From Pseudoclavibacter terrae (GTDB lineage Bacteria; Actinomycetota; Actinomycetes; Actinomycetales; Microbacteriaceae): a DNA stretch of 64,000 bases. The position numbers were made by a program, and so were the translations under genes. The notes under the pieces are model-generated. The model was not told the DNA's origin. It saw only the letters and a program-made list of their open reading frames with translations, and ran no database searches. The stretch spans positions 1,188,515 to 1,252,514 of the forward strand of contig NZ_WBJX01000001.1 of NCBI RefSeq assembly GCF_008831075.1. Reading direction: 5' to 3'. Position 1 is the stretch's first letter. Each line of letters opens with the position of its first letter. Below are positions 48,744 to 58,456 of the stretch, piece after piece.

Positions 48744-49528
48744 TGCTGCTCCTGGCTGGCTCGCTTCTCCTCGAGGACTGCGATGGGGCGCGTGTCGAGA
48801 GCATGGAAGCCAGACGCCTCGAGGATCTCCCGGTCGGTGAACGGCCGCTCCCGCTCGGTCTTCCCCGTGCGCGGAGATCGTCGGAACCGTGGCATCCGCA
48901 GCGCTATCTGCTCGGGAAGGCTGAGCCCGAACCAGACGCTCGCCATGCGCACCGCGAACGTCACCGCGACGCAGATCACGATCCCGATGATCTGGGAGAC
49001 GCCGAGGTAGTCGGCGAGCACGAACGCGGCGCTTCCCGCCGTGGCCGCGATCGCGTACAGCGAGCCGACGAAGAGGATGCCGACCGGCATTCCGAGCAGC
49101 ATGTCCCGCACCACGCCGCCGCCAGCTGCGGTGACGGTGCCCACGAGCAGGGTCGGGAGGATGGGCAGCTCGAAGTTCATCGCCTTCAAGGTGCCCACCG
49201 CGCAGAAGAACCCGAGCGCGGCGGCATCGAGTACGGACACGAGTCCGTCCATCCGTCGCAGCACGCGTTGCAGGAGCATTCCCCCGAGCGCCGCCGCCCC
49301 GGCTGTGAACAGGAACCACTCGGTCTCCATGCTCACCGGGCGGATGCCGAGCAGGAGGTCGCGGATGATGCCCCCGCCGAGACCGACCGTGATGCCGATG
49401 ATCACGACGCCGAGCCAGTCGAGCTTCTTGTCCCGGAACTGCTCCGCGACCATGGCCGCCGTGATGGCGCCGATGGCGATGGCGGTGAGGTCCAGCCAGA
49501 GGGGGAGCGTCGTGGCGGGCGAGTCCAT
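48716..49528 (-). CDS. TRIC-like (UPF0126) cation channel family membrane protein
   Basis: A 270-residue protein with seven predicted helices in two homologous halves; each half carries the family loop, [13 protein letters not shown] and [13 protein letters not shown]. Prokaryotic TRIC relatives are K+-permeable trimeric channels. The first ~205 residues form the membrane domain; the last ~65 are polar and variable. A weak GAGCAT hexamer lies 7 nt upstream of the ATG. It converges with leuA and is divergent from recO. Confidence 0.88.
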   Translation of the reverse strand: MDSPATTLPLWLDLTAIAIGAITAAMVAEQFRDKKLDWLGVVIIGITVGLGGGIIRDLLLGIRPVSMETEWFLFTAGAAALGGMLLQRVLRRMDGLVSVLDAAALGFFCAVGTLKAMNFELPILPTLLVGTVTAAGGGVVRDMLLGMPVGILFVGSLYAIAATAGSAAFVLADYLGVSQIIGIVICVAVTFAVRMASVWFGLSLPEQIALRMPRFRRSPRTGKTERERPFTDREILEASGFHALDTRPIAVLEEKRASQEQQRASGPNSE

Positions 49529-49600
49529 GGAGTCAATGCTCGCACAGCGCCGTCATCGGCTCGGTCACGCGTGGTTCCTGCCTCTGGGTGGGAGGAGGTT

Positions 49601-49606
49601 CATACT
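49601..49606 (+). promoter_or_regulatory. -10 element of recO
   Basis: CATACT 6 nt before the recO ATG. A GGAGGAGG at 49591-49598 lies farther upstream and would be outside a leaderless transcript. Confidence 0.5.
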
Positions 49607-49612
49607 GGATGG

Positions 49613-50422
49613 ATGCCCACCTATCGCGACGAGGCGGTCGTCCTTCGCACCCAGCGCCTCGGTGAAGCCGACCGCATCGTGACGCTGCTCGGCAAGGAGC
49701 GGGGGAAGGTGCGCGCCGTCGCGCGCGGCGTGAGACGAACCTCTTCGAAGTTCGGGGCACGACTCGAGCCGTTCATGGTCGTGGACGTGCAGTGCTACGC
49801 GGGCCGCAATCTCGACACGGTCACGCAGGCGGTGACGCTGGCCGCGTACGGTCGCGACCTGGTCGATGACTACTCGCGATACTCAGCGGCGTCCGTCATC
49901 GTCGAGGCTGCCGAGCGGATCGCTGAGGCTGAGCCGTCGCCGCAGCAGTACACGCTCGTCATCGGGGCTCTGCGCGCCCTGACCATCGGCGCGAGGGCAT
50001 CCCAGGACATCCTCGACTCGTATCTGCTTCGTGCACTCTCCCTGGCGGGCTGGGCCCCGGCCCTGGACGACTGCGCGAGATGTGGGGCCCCGGGGCCGCA
50101 CGAACGGTTCAGCGTGCAGCTCGGCGGCGTGGTCTGCGCGCGGTGCACTCCGGCCGGCGTCATGCGCGTGGATGCTGCGACCGTGGGCGCGCTCCGAGCT
50201 CTGCTCTCGGGCAACTGGGCGACGCTGGATACGCTCGAGGCGCCGCCGAGGGCTCGCGCAAGCGGTATCGTCTCGGCGTACTCGCAGCAGTACCTCGAGA
50301 AGCGGCTCCGGTCCATGCAGGTGCTCGAGCACGATCGACTGCTCGGCAGGCTGGAGCCGCCCAGCGCAGCAGCATCCGTTCGCGAAGAGGCCGTGGAGCC
50401 CAGCATTGAGGAGAAGGCATGA
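49613..50422 (+). CDS. recO: DNA repair protein RecO
   Basis: A 269-residue RecO for recombinational repair. The N-terminal OB fold begins [39 protein letters not shown] is diagnostic; the zinc site has C154, C157, C175 and C178 in CARC and VVCARC. ATG 49613 is used; a longer in-frame reading would run far into the minus-strand TRIC gene. recO-uppS is a common pair and overlaps here by ATGA. Confidence 0.94.
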   Translation: MPTYRDEAVVLRTQRLGEADRIVTLLGKERGKVRAVARGVRRTSSKFGARLEPFMVVDVQCYAGRNLDTVTQAVTLAAYGRDLVDDYSRYSAASVIVEAAERIAEAEPSPQQYTLVIGALRALTIGARASQDILDSYLLRALSLAGWAPALDDCARCGAPGPHERFSVQLGGVVCARCTPAGVMRVDAATVGALRALLSGNWATLDTLEAPPRARASGIVSAYSQQYLEKRLRSMQVLEHDRLLGRLEPPSAAASVREEAVEPSIEEKA

Positions 50423-51240
50423 GCCGCAGCAAGCAGGCGCGGGAGTTCAAGCCCGTCGACTGGACCGGCGTGTATCCGCCGCAGTTCGACGCGTCCGAGG
50501 TGCCGTCTCACGTTGCCGTCGTCATGGACGGCAACGGAAGATGGGCGAACCAGCGTGGCCTGCCGCGGATAGAGGGGCATCGAGCCGGCGAGGCCGCGCT
50601 GCTCGACGTCGTTGCGGGGGCCCTGCAGGTCGGTGTGAAGCACCTGAGCGCCTACGCCTTCTCGACGGAGAACTGGAAGCGCTCGCCTGAGGAGGTGCGC
50701 TTCCTCATGGGGTTCAACCGCGACGTCCTGCACCGCCAGCGCGATCAGCTCAACGAGTGGGGTGTGCGCATCCGCTGGGCGGGTCGCGAACCGCGTCTGT
50801 GGAAGTCGGTCATCAAGGACCTCCAGCTCGCTGAGCGCTTGACGAAGGACAACACGCGGATGACGCTCACGATGTGCGTCAACTACGGCGGTCGCCTCGA
50901 GATCGCGGACGCGGTGAGGAGCATCGCGGAGGAGGTTCGCGCGGGCCGGCTGCGCCCGGAGCGCGTCACCGAGCAGACGATCGCCAAGCACCTCTACGAC
51001 CCGGAGATGCCGGACGTCGATCTGTTCGTGCGCTCGAGCGGCGAGCAGCGGACCAGCAACTTCCTCCTCTGGCAGGCGGCCTACGCGGAGATGTGCTTCC
51101 TGGACACGCTGTGGCCGGACTTCTCGCGGACGGACCTCTGGGAGGCCATCGAGCGCTACGCCGGTCGTGATCGGCGGTTCGGGGGAGCGGTCGACGCGCC
51201 GACGGCGCCGACCGGCTCGCCTCCAAGCGTCGTCAGCTGA
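50419..51240 (+). CDS. uppS: Isoprenyl (polyprenyl) diphosphate synthase, cis-type
   Basis: A 273-residue cis-prenyltransferase making the lipid carrier for cell-wall synthesis. [14 protein letters not shown] carries the catalytic D37; [15 protein letters not shown] and [20 protein letters not shown] are further signatures. ATGA overlap with recO. Its 3' end overlaps the convergent membrane-protein gene by 8 bp. Product chain length (C50 or C55) cannot be told. Confidence 0.95.
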   Translation: MSRSKQAREFKPVDWTGVYPPQFDASEVPSHVAVVMDGNGRWANQRGLPRIEGHRAGEAALLDVVAGALQVGVKHLSAYAFSTENWKRSPEEVRFLMGFNRDVLHRQRDQLNEWGVRIRWAGREPRLWKSVIKDLQLAERLTKDNTRMTLTMCVNYGGRLEIADAVRSIAEEVRAGRLRPERVTEQTIAKHLYDPEMPDVDLFVRSSGEQRTSNFLLWQAAYAEMCFLDTLWPDFSRTDLWEAIERYAGRDRRFGGAVDAPTAPTGSPPSVVS

Positions 51241-53689
51241 ACTCGATCGTGACCGCGTCTCCGACGATCGTGAAGGTCCCCGTCGTCCGGATGGGGCTGG
51301 AGCCTGCGCTCGTCCGACCGCTGCTTCCCGTGTACGAATAGCTCACGAGGCCGTCCTCGACCTCGAATCGGTCCGAGGTCTCGCTGACCGACACGGTCGG
51401 AGCGCTGGCGACCTGCCAGCTCAGCGCCGTGTTCGCGCCGGAGACGTAGGTGCTGAACGGGCAGCCGTCCGGCGACGCGTCGGTGGAGAGCACGCACTGG
51501 TCGATCTTGGCCGTGACGGCGGCGTTCACAGCTTCGGTGAGAGCTTCGGTGGGGGTGTAGATCAGGTTGCGCTCGGGGACGTGCTCGTCCTGGACTGGGC
51601 CGACCCGGACGGGCTCGCTGGCAACCGAGTAGAACGTCGATTCGGTCCCGGTCACGGGGTAGATGGCCGGGTACGCGCTGAAGGGCACCCAGCTCACCGG
51701 CTGGCTGCCCTCCCAGGTCAGCGTCTCCACTGGTCCCGGCGTTGCGGCCACGGAGCCGATGGTGAAGTCCATGGCGTGGCTGGTGCCGGCGACGGACTCG
51801 AAGACGAGTGGGGTGACGACCCTCCAGGTCTCGAGGAGGAGGAACTCGTTCTCGATGCGCTCGGCCACGAGAACGGTGCTCTCCGTCGTCCCGCCGAGAC
51901 GGTAGGTGACCTGCACGTTCCGCCTCTCCCGGCCGGAGCCGTACTCCTCCTTGGCGGGGTCCTCGAACCAGCTCGTGCTCGGAGCCGCGGGGCTGAGCTC
52001 CGTCTCGACCACGTCGAGGACGGTGATCCGCTCGCTGGCGGACGCGAGCATCGCATCACTCACGTAGTCGCGTTGCGACGTCTCCACGTTGGGGTCGACG
52101 AGCTCACCGGCGTGCGTCGCGTCGCCCGCGGCGATCGCCTCCACGTATGCACGGACCTTCGCGACCGCCCCGCGCTGCGTGTTGACCGAGGTGATCGCGA
52201 TGGCGGAACCCGTGACGACGAGCACTGCGATCGTGGTGCAGACGCCCGCGATGCGCAGTCGGCGCTTGGTCCTCGCGGTCATGGGCAGGCTTGGGAGTCC
52301 TGCTGCGTCTCGCGCCGGTTCCAGGAGCGGGGGCACCTGGTGCGTCGACGGCGACGGCACAGCGGTCGGCGCGGTGCCCGCCCATGCCGCGCTGGCTGGC
52401 GATTCGAAGCCCCCGAGTCGCGTGCGGATCCGCGTCGCGAGGGCGTGGACCCTCGGCGTGAGGGCGCTGGCTCGGTCTGGGAGCGCCCATGCGCCGAGCT
52501 CGACGGCCAGGGCCCAGACGGCGAAGAGCGCAGGGGTCCAGAACGCGGGCCGGGCGGCGAGCTCGAGTTCCCCGAGCGTGAAGCCGAGCACCGTTGCCGA
52601 ACCGGAGACCGTCACCGGGAGGAACACCAGCGAGCCCAGCATCCACAGGACGAAGACCGCGGCGGGGAGGCGCCAGATTCTCGCCAGCTCCGGGGTTCGC
52701 GTCCGGGCGCGCCCGACGCCGATGAGCAGCGCCGAACCGAGTGAGGCCAGGACGACGGGAAGGACCGAGACCCAGGCGAACGGGAGTTCCGGCGAGAGGA
52801 CGGAGATGCCTTCGACAGCGGTGTACGGGACAGTGACCGTGACCGCTCCGAGATGCGCGAAAATGAGCGCCCAGAAGGCGGCGTGCGGGGCGCCGGCGAG
52901 CAGCATGGGAAGCTGTGCGCTCAGGGCCCCGGCCTGAAGGAAGACAAGCACGAGGGTGATGGTGCCCAGCACCGCGCCGGTGAGGGCGAGCGCTCCTGCG
53001 TAGATGCCGACGTCGGTGGCGAGGCTCGCAAGCTCGCGGGCCAGCGGGCTTCGTGGTCTCCCGGTTGGCGCGATCTCGTGCTGCTTGCGGGTTGCAAGGG
53101 ACCTGCCGAGCCAGCCGCTCGCGAAGACGGACGTGAACGAGATCGGCACGAGCGCCGGCCCGAGAGCCGAGACTGTGGCGGCCGCGCCCGGCGCATCGAA
53201 GCGGACGCCCGGCGCAGCGACGAGGAGCATGAGCACGGCGAAGGCGCCCCCAGCCGCAGCGGCGGCTCCCGCGCGCATCCCGCCGCTGCGCTGAGGGTGA
53301 CGGCGTTCGAGCAGGTACGCGCCGAGGACGCTCGCGAGGCCCACGAAGGCCAGGGAGGCGAGCGGCCACACGCCGATGGTGAACCCCTCGTCGCCCGTGC
53401 TGACGAAACCGCCGATGGTCTCGAGCCCCGCCCGGAGCTGCCCGCTGAACGGCAGCGAGGTGAGCAGGAGGAACACGCGCCAGAGCTGCTCGGCGAACTG
53501 CGTCCCGGAACCGCTGGGACCAGATGCGCCGGACCCAGCGTTCAGGGCCTCGTTCAGGAAGAGGGCCGTCGCACCGCACAGTGCGGCCCCGGCGAAGGCC
53601 GCGGCGCCTGCGGCGATGCCGACGTGCGCGGCCGCAGTGGTGAGGAATTGCTTGTCGACGGCGATTCTGCGCGTTGAGTGGAGGCTCAC
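51233..53689 (-). CDS. Large polytopic membrane protein with extracytoplasmic C-terminal domain, unknown
   Basis: An 818-residue protein I do not recognise. About nine membrane helices lie in residues 18-405 (for example around 20-45, 105-127, 228-252, 303-325, 342-362 and 383-404), then a linker rich in Pro/Ser/Ala, a tenth helix (about 480-502) and a ~315-residue soluble part, probably outside. The latter starts with [20 protein letters not shown], reminiscent of DUF4878/NTF2-like lipoprotein domains. No catalytic motif is evident. GTG 53689 is chosen because GAAGGA precedes it; an in-frame extension to 53821 is possible. It is convergent with uppS (8-bp overlap) and divergent from glyS. 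Confidence 0.6.
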   Translation of the reverse strand: MSLHSTRRIAVDKQFLTTAAAHVGIAAGAAAFAGAALCGATALFLNEALNAGSGASGPSGSGTQFAEQLWRVFLLLTSLPFSGQLRAGLETIGGFVSTGDEGFTIGVWPLASLAFVGLASVLGAYLLERRHPQRSGGMRAGAAAAAGGAFAVLMLLVAAPGVRFDAPGAAATVSALGPALVPISFTSVFASGWLGRSLATRKQHEIAPTGRPRSPLARELASLATDVGIYAGALALTGAVLGTITLVLVFLQAGALSAQLPMLLAGAPHAAFWALIFAHLGAVTVTVPYTAVEGISVLSPELPFAWVSVLPVVLASLGSALLIGVGRARTRTPELARIWRLPAAVFVLWMLGSLVFLPVTVSGSATVLGFTLGELELAARPAFWTPALFAVWALAVELGAWALPDRASALTPRVHALATRIRTRLGGFESPASAAWAGTAPTAVPSPSTHQVPPLLEPARDAAGLPSLPMTARTKRRLRIAGVCTTIAVLVVTGSAIAITSVNTQRGAVAKVRAYVEAIAAGDATHAGELVDPNVETSQRDYVSDAMLASASERITVLDVVETELSPAAPSTSWFEDPAKEEYGSGRERRNVQVTYRLGGTTESTVLVAERIENEFLLLETWRVVTPLVFESVAGTSHAMDFTIGSVAATPGPVETLTWEGSQPVSWVPFSAYPAIYPVTGTESTFYSVASEPVRVGPVQDEHVPERNLIYTPTEALTEAVNAAVTAKIDQCVLSTDASPDGCPFSTYVSGANTALSWQVASAPTVSVSETSDRFEVEDGLVSYSYTGSSGRTSAGSSPIRTTGTFTIVGDAVTIEFS

Positions 53690-53858
53690 TGGTGTCCTTC
53701 GGATGACAGACGCCCTGGGGGACCGCGTCATTCGAGTGTTCGGGTGGTCCGCGACATGGTTGCAGGAGAGAGGAGCGCACCGGTGGCTCGCACTGGCATC
53801 TGTGGATAACTTCCAGGCCATCGCGTCGGCTGGGGCCGCCGCGAGTTCGGCGGCTGAC

Positions 53859-53864
53859 TAGACT
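53859..53864 (+). promoter_or_regulatory. -10 element of glyS
   Basis: TAGACT, giving a leader of about 55 nt with CAGGAG 10 nt before the ATG. Confidence 0.4.
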
Positions 53865-53926
53865 GGCGACTTGCGGCGAGCACGACCCTGGGTTCGCCTT
53901 CGACACCCCAGCAGGAGTTTTTCTCA

Positions 53927-55306
53927 ATGGCGCAATCCACGCTCGATAAGGTCATCGCCCTCGCGAAGCGACGCGGCTTCGTCTTCCAGGCCGGCGAGAT
54001 CTACGGAGGCACGCGCGCCTCGTGGGACTACGGCCCCCTCGGCGTCGAGCTCAAGGAGAACATCAAGAAGCAGTGGTGGCAGACGTTCGTCCGCGGACGC
54101 GCGGACATGGTGGGTCTCGACTCCTCGATCATCCTCCCGAAGGCCGTCTGGGAGGCCTCCGGCCACGTCGCCACGTTCACCGACCCTCTGGTCGAGTGCC
54201 TCAGCTGCCACAAGCGGCACCGCCAGGACCACCTCGTCGAGGCGTTCGAGGCGAAGAAGAAGCGCGCGCCTGAAGGCATGTCGGAGATCGTCTGCCCCGA
54301 CTGCGGCACCAAGGGGCAGTGGACGGAGCCGCAGCTGTTCTCCGGGCTCGTCAAGACCTACCTGGGTCCGGTCGACAACGAGGCTGGCCTCCACTACATG
54401 CGCCCCGAGACCGCTCAGGGCATCTTCGTGAACTTCAACAACGTGCTCACCACGTCGCGCAAGAAGCCGCCGTTCGGCATCGGGCAGGTCGGCAAGGCGT
54501 TCCGCAACGAGATCACGCCTGGCAACTTCATCTTCCGGACGCGCGAGTTCGAGCAGATGGAGATCGAGTTCTTCGTGCACCCCGACGAGGCGCAGAAGTG
54601 GTTCGAGGACTGGGTGGAGGCCTGCTGGAACTGGTTCACCGACCTCGGCCTGAACCCGGACAACATGCGCCGTTTCGACGTTCCCAAGGAAGAGCGCGCG
54701 CACTACTCCGCCGGCACGATCGACTTCGAGTACCAGTTCGGGTTCAAGGGCTCCGGGTGGGGCGAGCTGATGGGCGTCGCGAACCGCACCGACTACGACC
54801 TCACGTCGCATTCGACCGCGTCCGGCACGGGGCTCAACTACTTCGACCAGGCAACCGGCGAGCGCTACACGCCGTTCGTGATCGAGCCGAGCTTCGGCCT
54901 GACGCGGTCCATGATGGCGTTCCTCGTCGACTCCTACGTCGAGGAAGAGGCTCCGAACGCCAAGGGCGGCGTCGACATCCGCACCGTGCTGCGCCTCGAC
55001 CCGCGCCTCGCGCCCATCAAGGTCGCCGTGCTGCCGCTGAGCCGCGACGAGCGTCTCAGCCCAGTCGCCCGTGAGCTCGGCGACAAGCTCCGCAGGCACT
55101 GGAACATCGATGTGGATGACGCGGGCCAGATCGGGCGCCGCTACCGCCGCCAGGACGAGATCGGCACGCCGTTCTGCGTCACCGTCGACTTCGACACGCT
55201 CGAGGACAACGCCGTGACGGTTCGTGAGCGCGACTCGATGGCGCAGGAGCGCGTCGCCCTCGACCAGCTCGAGGCCTATCTCGCGGCTCGCCTCCTCGGG
55301 GCCTGA
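53927..55306 (+). CDS. glyS: Glycyl-tRNA synthetase, homodimeric type
   Basis: A 459-residue class II synthetase of the single-chain (alpha-2) type. [20 protein letters not shown] and [16 protein letters not shown] begin it; [16 protein letters not shown] and [20 protein letters not shown] are motif 2; [11 protein letters not shown] is motif 3; the anticodon domain ends it. Four Cys (CLSCH and CPDCG) form a probable zinc site. GlyQS-type names also apply (glyQS). The start follows CAGGAG. Confidence 0.96.
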   Translation: MAQSTLDKVIALAKRRGFVFQAGEIYGGTRASWDYGPLGVELKENIKKQWWQTFVRGRADMVGLDSSIILPKAVWEASGHVATFTDPLVECLSCHKRHRQDHLVEAFEAKKKRAPEGMSEIVCPDCGTKGQWTEPQLFSGLVKTYLGPVDNEAGLHYMRPETAQGIFVNFNNVLTTSRKKPPFGIGQVGKAFRNEITPGNFIFRTREFEQMEIEFFVHPDEAQKWFEDWVEACWNWFTDLGLNPDNMRRFDVPKEERAHYSAGTIDFEYQFGFKGSGWGELMGVANRTDYDLTSHSTASGTGLNYFDQATGERYTPFVIEPSFGLTRSMMAFLVDSYVEEEAPNAKGGVDIRTVLRLDPRLAPIKVAVLPLSRDERLSPVARELGDKLRRHWNIDVDDAGQIGRRYRRQDEIGTPFCVTVDFDTLEDNAVTVRERDSMAQERVALDQLEAYLAARLLGA

Positions 55307-55316
55307 CCCAGCTGGC

Positions 55317-55922
55317 GTGAGCCCGAGCAACACCGACGGTGCCGAGCGCCTGCCTGCGACTTCGCGGGCGGGCCGCTCGTGGCGCGTCACCCTGCTGGCG
55401 CTCGCCTCGCTGCTCGTCCTCCTGGCCGTGGTTGGCTACGTCCACGTGTCGAACCGAGCGACAGACCGTGGCGAGGCTGAGCTGACAGCAGGCGAGGCCA
55501 CGCCAGCCTGGCGCGGTGAGGGATCCGAGCTCCCGAGCCGCGGCTCGGTCGAGGTCCGTGGGGTGCGGATGACGGCGAGTGAGGTCCAGTGCGGTCTGCC
55601 ACGGCATGACTGGCAGGGCGGCAGTGCACAGGCGTCCGGTCAGTTCTGCGTCGTCGACATCGAGCTCCGCAACGACGGGGAGGCGGCGCTGGTGATCGCC
55701 CCGGCTGTCTTCGCGCTCATCGACGGGGAGGGGGCGCCGTTCGTCGCCGACGAGCGCGTCACCGCGTACGGCACCGACCTCCCGCCGAGCCTTCCGAGTT
55801 CTCGCGAGCTCCCGCTCGGGGCAGCTACGCGCATCCATCTGGTGTTCGACGTTCCCGCCGATGCCTCGGGGCCGATGGAGCTGCGCTTCACCCCCTCCGA
55901 GCAGCTGTCGATCACCGTCTGA
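55317..55922 (+). CDS. Single-pass exported protein, DUF4352-like
   Basis: A 201-residue protein: short cytoplasmic N-terminus, one hydrophobic helix (about 21-42), then an immunoglobulin-like extracytoplasmic domain (VVDIELRNDGEAALVIAPAV and RIHLVFDVPADASGP) that resembles DUF4352. No lipobox is seen. GTG 55317 lies 11 nt after the glyS stop; an in-frame extension into glyS is rejected. Likely co-transcribed with glyS; function unknown. Confidence 0.65.
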   Translation: MSPSNTDGAERLPATSRAGRSWRVTLLALASLLVLLAVVGYVHVSNRATDRGEAELTAGEATPAWRGEGSELPSRGSVEVRGVRMTASEVQCGLPRHDWQGGSAQASGQFCVVDIELRNDGEAALVIAPAVFALIDGEGAPFVADERVTAYGTDLPPSLPSSRELPLGAATRIHLVFDVPADASGPMELRFTPSEQLSITV

Positions 55923-55934
55923 CATGGTTCGGGG

Positions 55935-55963
55935 CGCCCGTCGTCGCGTTGAGGCGGCGGGCG
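55935..55963 (+). terminator. Hairpin after the DUF4352-like gene
   Basis: An 11-bp stem (55935-55945 with 55953-55963; two G-T pairs) and 7-nt loop. No T-run. Confidence 0.5.
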
Positions 55964-55985
55964 TGCGAAAGTCGACGCGACCTGC

Positions 55986-55991
55986 GAGAAT
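55986..55991 (+). promoter_or_regulatory. Possible -10 element of dusB
   Basis: GAGAAT 9 nt before the dusB ATG, with no ribosome binding site; the match to consensus is modest. Confidence 0.3.
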
Positions 55992-56000
55992 TGATCGGTT

Positions 56001-57155
56001 ATGACCTTGACTGCACTCGACTCGAAGCCGCTGCGCATCGGACCCCTGGTTCTCGACGTACCGGTGGTCCTGGCGCCCATGGCTGGCATCACCAACTCCG
56101 CCTTCCGACGCCTGTGCCGTGAGTACGGCGCCGGCCTCTATGTCTCCGAGATGATCACGTCCCGTGCGCTCGTCGAGCGCACGCCCGTGACCATGCGGCT
56201 CATCGAGCATCACGAGTCAGAGGACACGAGGAGCATCCAGCTCTACGGCGTCGATCCCAAGACGGTGCGCGAGGCCGTCACGATGCTCGTCGCGGAGGAC
56301 CGCGCCGACCACATCGACCTCAACTTCGGCTGCCCGGTGCCGAAGGTCACCAAGCGAGGCGGCGGGGCTGCGCTTCCCTGGAAGACGTCACTGTTCCGCG
56401 CCATCGTGGAGGGTGCCGCCGAGGCGGCGGGCGATATCCCCCTGACCATCAAGATGCGCAAGGGCATCGACGATGAGCATCTGACGTACCTCGAGGCCGG
56501 TCGCATCGCCGAGGGCGCCGGCGTCGCCGCCGTCGCGCTCCACGGGCGCACCGCCTCGCAGTTCTACTCTGGTCAGGCCGACTGGGACGCCATCGGGAAG
56601 CTCAAGGAGACCGTCACGAGCATCCCGGTCCTCGGCAACGGCGACATCTGGGCGGGCGAGGATGCGTTGCGCATGATGGAGCAGACCGGATGCGACGGGG
56701 TCGTGGTCGGCCGCGGCTGCCTCGGCAGGCCGTGGCTGTTCGGCGACCTGGCGGCTGCCTTCCGGGGTGAGACGACCCGCATCCAGCCGACCCTCGGGGG
56801 TGTGGGGGACGCCATCCGTCGGCACACCGAGCTGCTCGCGGAGTTCCATCAGGAGGAAGCCAGGGCGTGCCGGGAGATGCGCAAGCACATGGCGTGGTAC
56901 CTGAAGGGCTACCCGGTGGGTTCCGACATCCGGTCCGGGCTGGCCCTCATGTCGACGCTCGAGGAGCTCGACGGGCTTCTCGCCCAACTGGACCGCGATC
57001 AGCCGTACCCGGGTCGGGACGCGGAAGGCCCGCGGGGTCGAGCGGGAACACCGAAGCGTCCGTCCTTGCCCGACCGCTGGCTCGAGTCGCGCGAGCTGAA
57101 CGACGACCAGAAGGCGAACATCTCCGCCGCCGAGCTCTCCCACTCGGGAGGCTGA
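56001..57155 (+). CDS. dusB: tRNA-dihydrouridine synthase, DusB type
   Basis: A 384-residue FMN enzyme reducing uridine in tRNA D-loops. LAPMAGITNSAFRRLCREYG begins the barrel; the proton-donor Cys is C111 in LNFGCPVPKVTKRGGG; FMN-binding KMRKGIDD and VVVGRGCLGRPWLF are present. The helical C-terminal domain is longer than in E. coli and Arg/Pro-rich. dgt follows 2 nt after the stop. Confidence 0.94.
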   Translation: MTLTALDSKPLRIGPLVLDVPVVLAPMAGITNSAFRRLCREYGAGLYVSEMITSRALVERTPVTMRLIEHHESEDTRSIQLYGVDPKTVREAVTMLVAEDRADHIDLNFGCPVPKVTKRGGGAALPWKTSLFRAIVEGAAEAAGDIPLTIKMRKGIDDEHLTYLEAGRIAEGAGVAAVALHGRTASQFYSGQADWDAIGKLKETVTSIPVLGNGDIWAGEDALRMMEQTGCDGVVVGRGCLGRPWLFGDLAAAFRGETTRIQPTLGGVGDAIRRHTELLAEFHQEEARACREMRKHMAWYLKGYPVGSDIRSGLALMSTLEELDGLLAQLDRDQPYPGRDAEGPRGRAGTPKRPSLPDRWLESRELNDDQKANISAAELSHSGG

Positions 57156-57157
57156 GG

Positions 57158-58456
57158 GTGTCGCTTCCTCCAGAGCCGATCGACCGCAGCCCGTACGGTG
57201 ACCATGATCGGGAGCGGTTCCTGCCCGAGCATCACGAGAACCGTCGGCGGTCGACGTTCGCCCGCGACCGGGCGCGCCTCGTCCACTCGAGCGCGCTGCG
57301 GCGGCTCGCCGCGAAGACCCAGGTGCTGTCGCCGACCGCTGGCATCGATGCCGCCCGGAACCGACTGACCCACTCGCTCGAGGTCGCGCAGGTGGGGCGG
57401 GAGATCGCCGGCACGCTCGAGCTCGATCCGGACATCGTCGACACGGCCTGCCTCGCGCACGACCTCGGGCATCCGCCCTTCGGACACAACGGGGAGAAGG
57501 CGCTCAACGAGTGGGCGCGGGATATCGGGGGCTTCGAGGGCAACGCGCAGACGCTGCGCATCGTCGCGCGGCTCGAGCCCAAGGTGTTCGGCCCAGACGG
57601 GCGGCACTACGGGTTGAACCTGACGCGGGCGAGCCTCGACGCGAGCTGCAAGTACCCGTGGACGCGCGAGGTCGGTGCCGAACGCGGCACGGGCAAGTTC
57701 GGCGTGTACGCGGATGACCGTGCGGTCTTCGACTGGGTGCGGCAAGGCGCGCCGGAGTCGCAGACGAGCATCGAGGCGCAGGTCATGGATCTGAGCGACG
57801 ACATCGCGTACTCGGTCCACGATCTCGAGGATGCGATCGTCGAGTCGTTCGTGTCGCTCCCGGAGCTCGATGACCCCGAGAACAGGCCGGCGATCCTCTT
57901 CGCCGCTTCCGACTGGTCCGGATCGAAGTTCACGGAAGAGGAGCTCGATGAGGCGTTCGCGCGACTGCAGCTGCAGCCGTACTGGATGCGCGAGTACGAC
58001 GCCTCGAGGGAGGCCCAGGCCGGACTCAAGAACCTGACATCGCAGCTCATCGGTCGGTTCGCGAAGGCCGCGACGTCGGCGACGTGGGCGGCGCAGCCGG
58101 GGGAGTCGCTCATCCGGTACCGCGCCTCGCTGGTCGTGCCGCGCGAGATCCGCGCTGAGATCGCGCTGCTGAAGGGCATCGTCGCGGGCTTCGTCATGTC
58201 GTTGGATGCGCGTCGCCCCATCTACGAGCATCAGCGGAAGATCCTGGTCGAGCTCGCCGAGATGTTCTGGCAGACGGGGGACCAGCATCTCGATGCGGCC
58301 TTCGCCGCTGATTTCCGGGCCGCGGACGACGACACGGCGCGCAAGCGGGTCGTCGTCGACCAGGTCGCCAACCTCACCGACAAGGGCGCCCTCGTCTGGC
58401 ACGACCGGCTCGCTGCGGCGTCGGAGGTGCCGTCTAGGGTGGCTTCATGGCACTGA
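57158..58456 (+). CDS. dgt: Deoxyguanosinetriphosphate triphosphohydrolase-like (HD domain)
   Basis: A 432-residue HD-family protein that hydrolyses dNTPs to nucleosides and triphosphate. RLTHSLEVAQVG (H72) and AHDLGHPPFGHNGEKAL (H101, D102, H105) give the metal site; DLSDDIAYSVHDLEDA supplies the remaining Asp. GTG 57158 is 2 nt after dusB and is chosen because homology starts there; an upstream in-frame reading lies in dusB. It overlaps dnaG by 10 nt, and its end contains the dnaG promoter. Confidence 0.93.
   Translation: MSLPPEPIDRSPYGDHDRERFLPEHHENRRRSTFARDRARLVHSSALRRLAAKTQVLSPTAGIDAARNRLTHSLEVAQVGREIAGTLELDPDIVDTACLAHDLGHPPFGHNGEKALNEWARDIGGFEGNAQTLRIVARLEPKVFGPDGRHYGLNLTRASLDASCKYPWTREVGAERGTGKFGVYADDRAVFDWVRQGAPESQTSIEAQVMDLSDDIAYSVHDLEDAIVESFVSLPELDDPENRPAILFAASDWSGSKFTEEELDEAFARLQLQPYWMREYDASREAQAGLKNLTSQLIGRFAKAATSATWAAQPGESLIRYRASLVVPREIRAEIALLKGIVAGFVMSLDARRPIYEHQRKILVELAEMFWQTGDQHLDAAFAADFRAADDDTARKRVVVDQVANLTDKGALVWHDRLAAASEVPSRVASWH
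58435..58440 (+). promoter_or_regulatory. -10 element of dnaG inside the dgt 3' end
   Basis: TAGGGT followed by 6 nt and the dnaG ATG. Independent leaderless transcription of dnaG from within dgt is suggested. Confidence 0.5.

Noticed and set aside
55224-55316. Extension of the DUF4352-like gene into the end of glyS
   Set aside because: The extra residues are low-complexity shadow sequence; the GTG 11 nt after glyS is the natural operon start.
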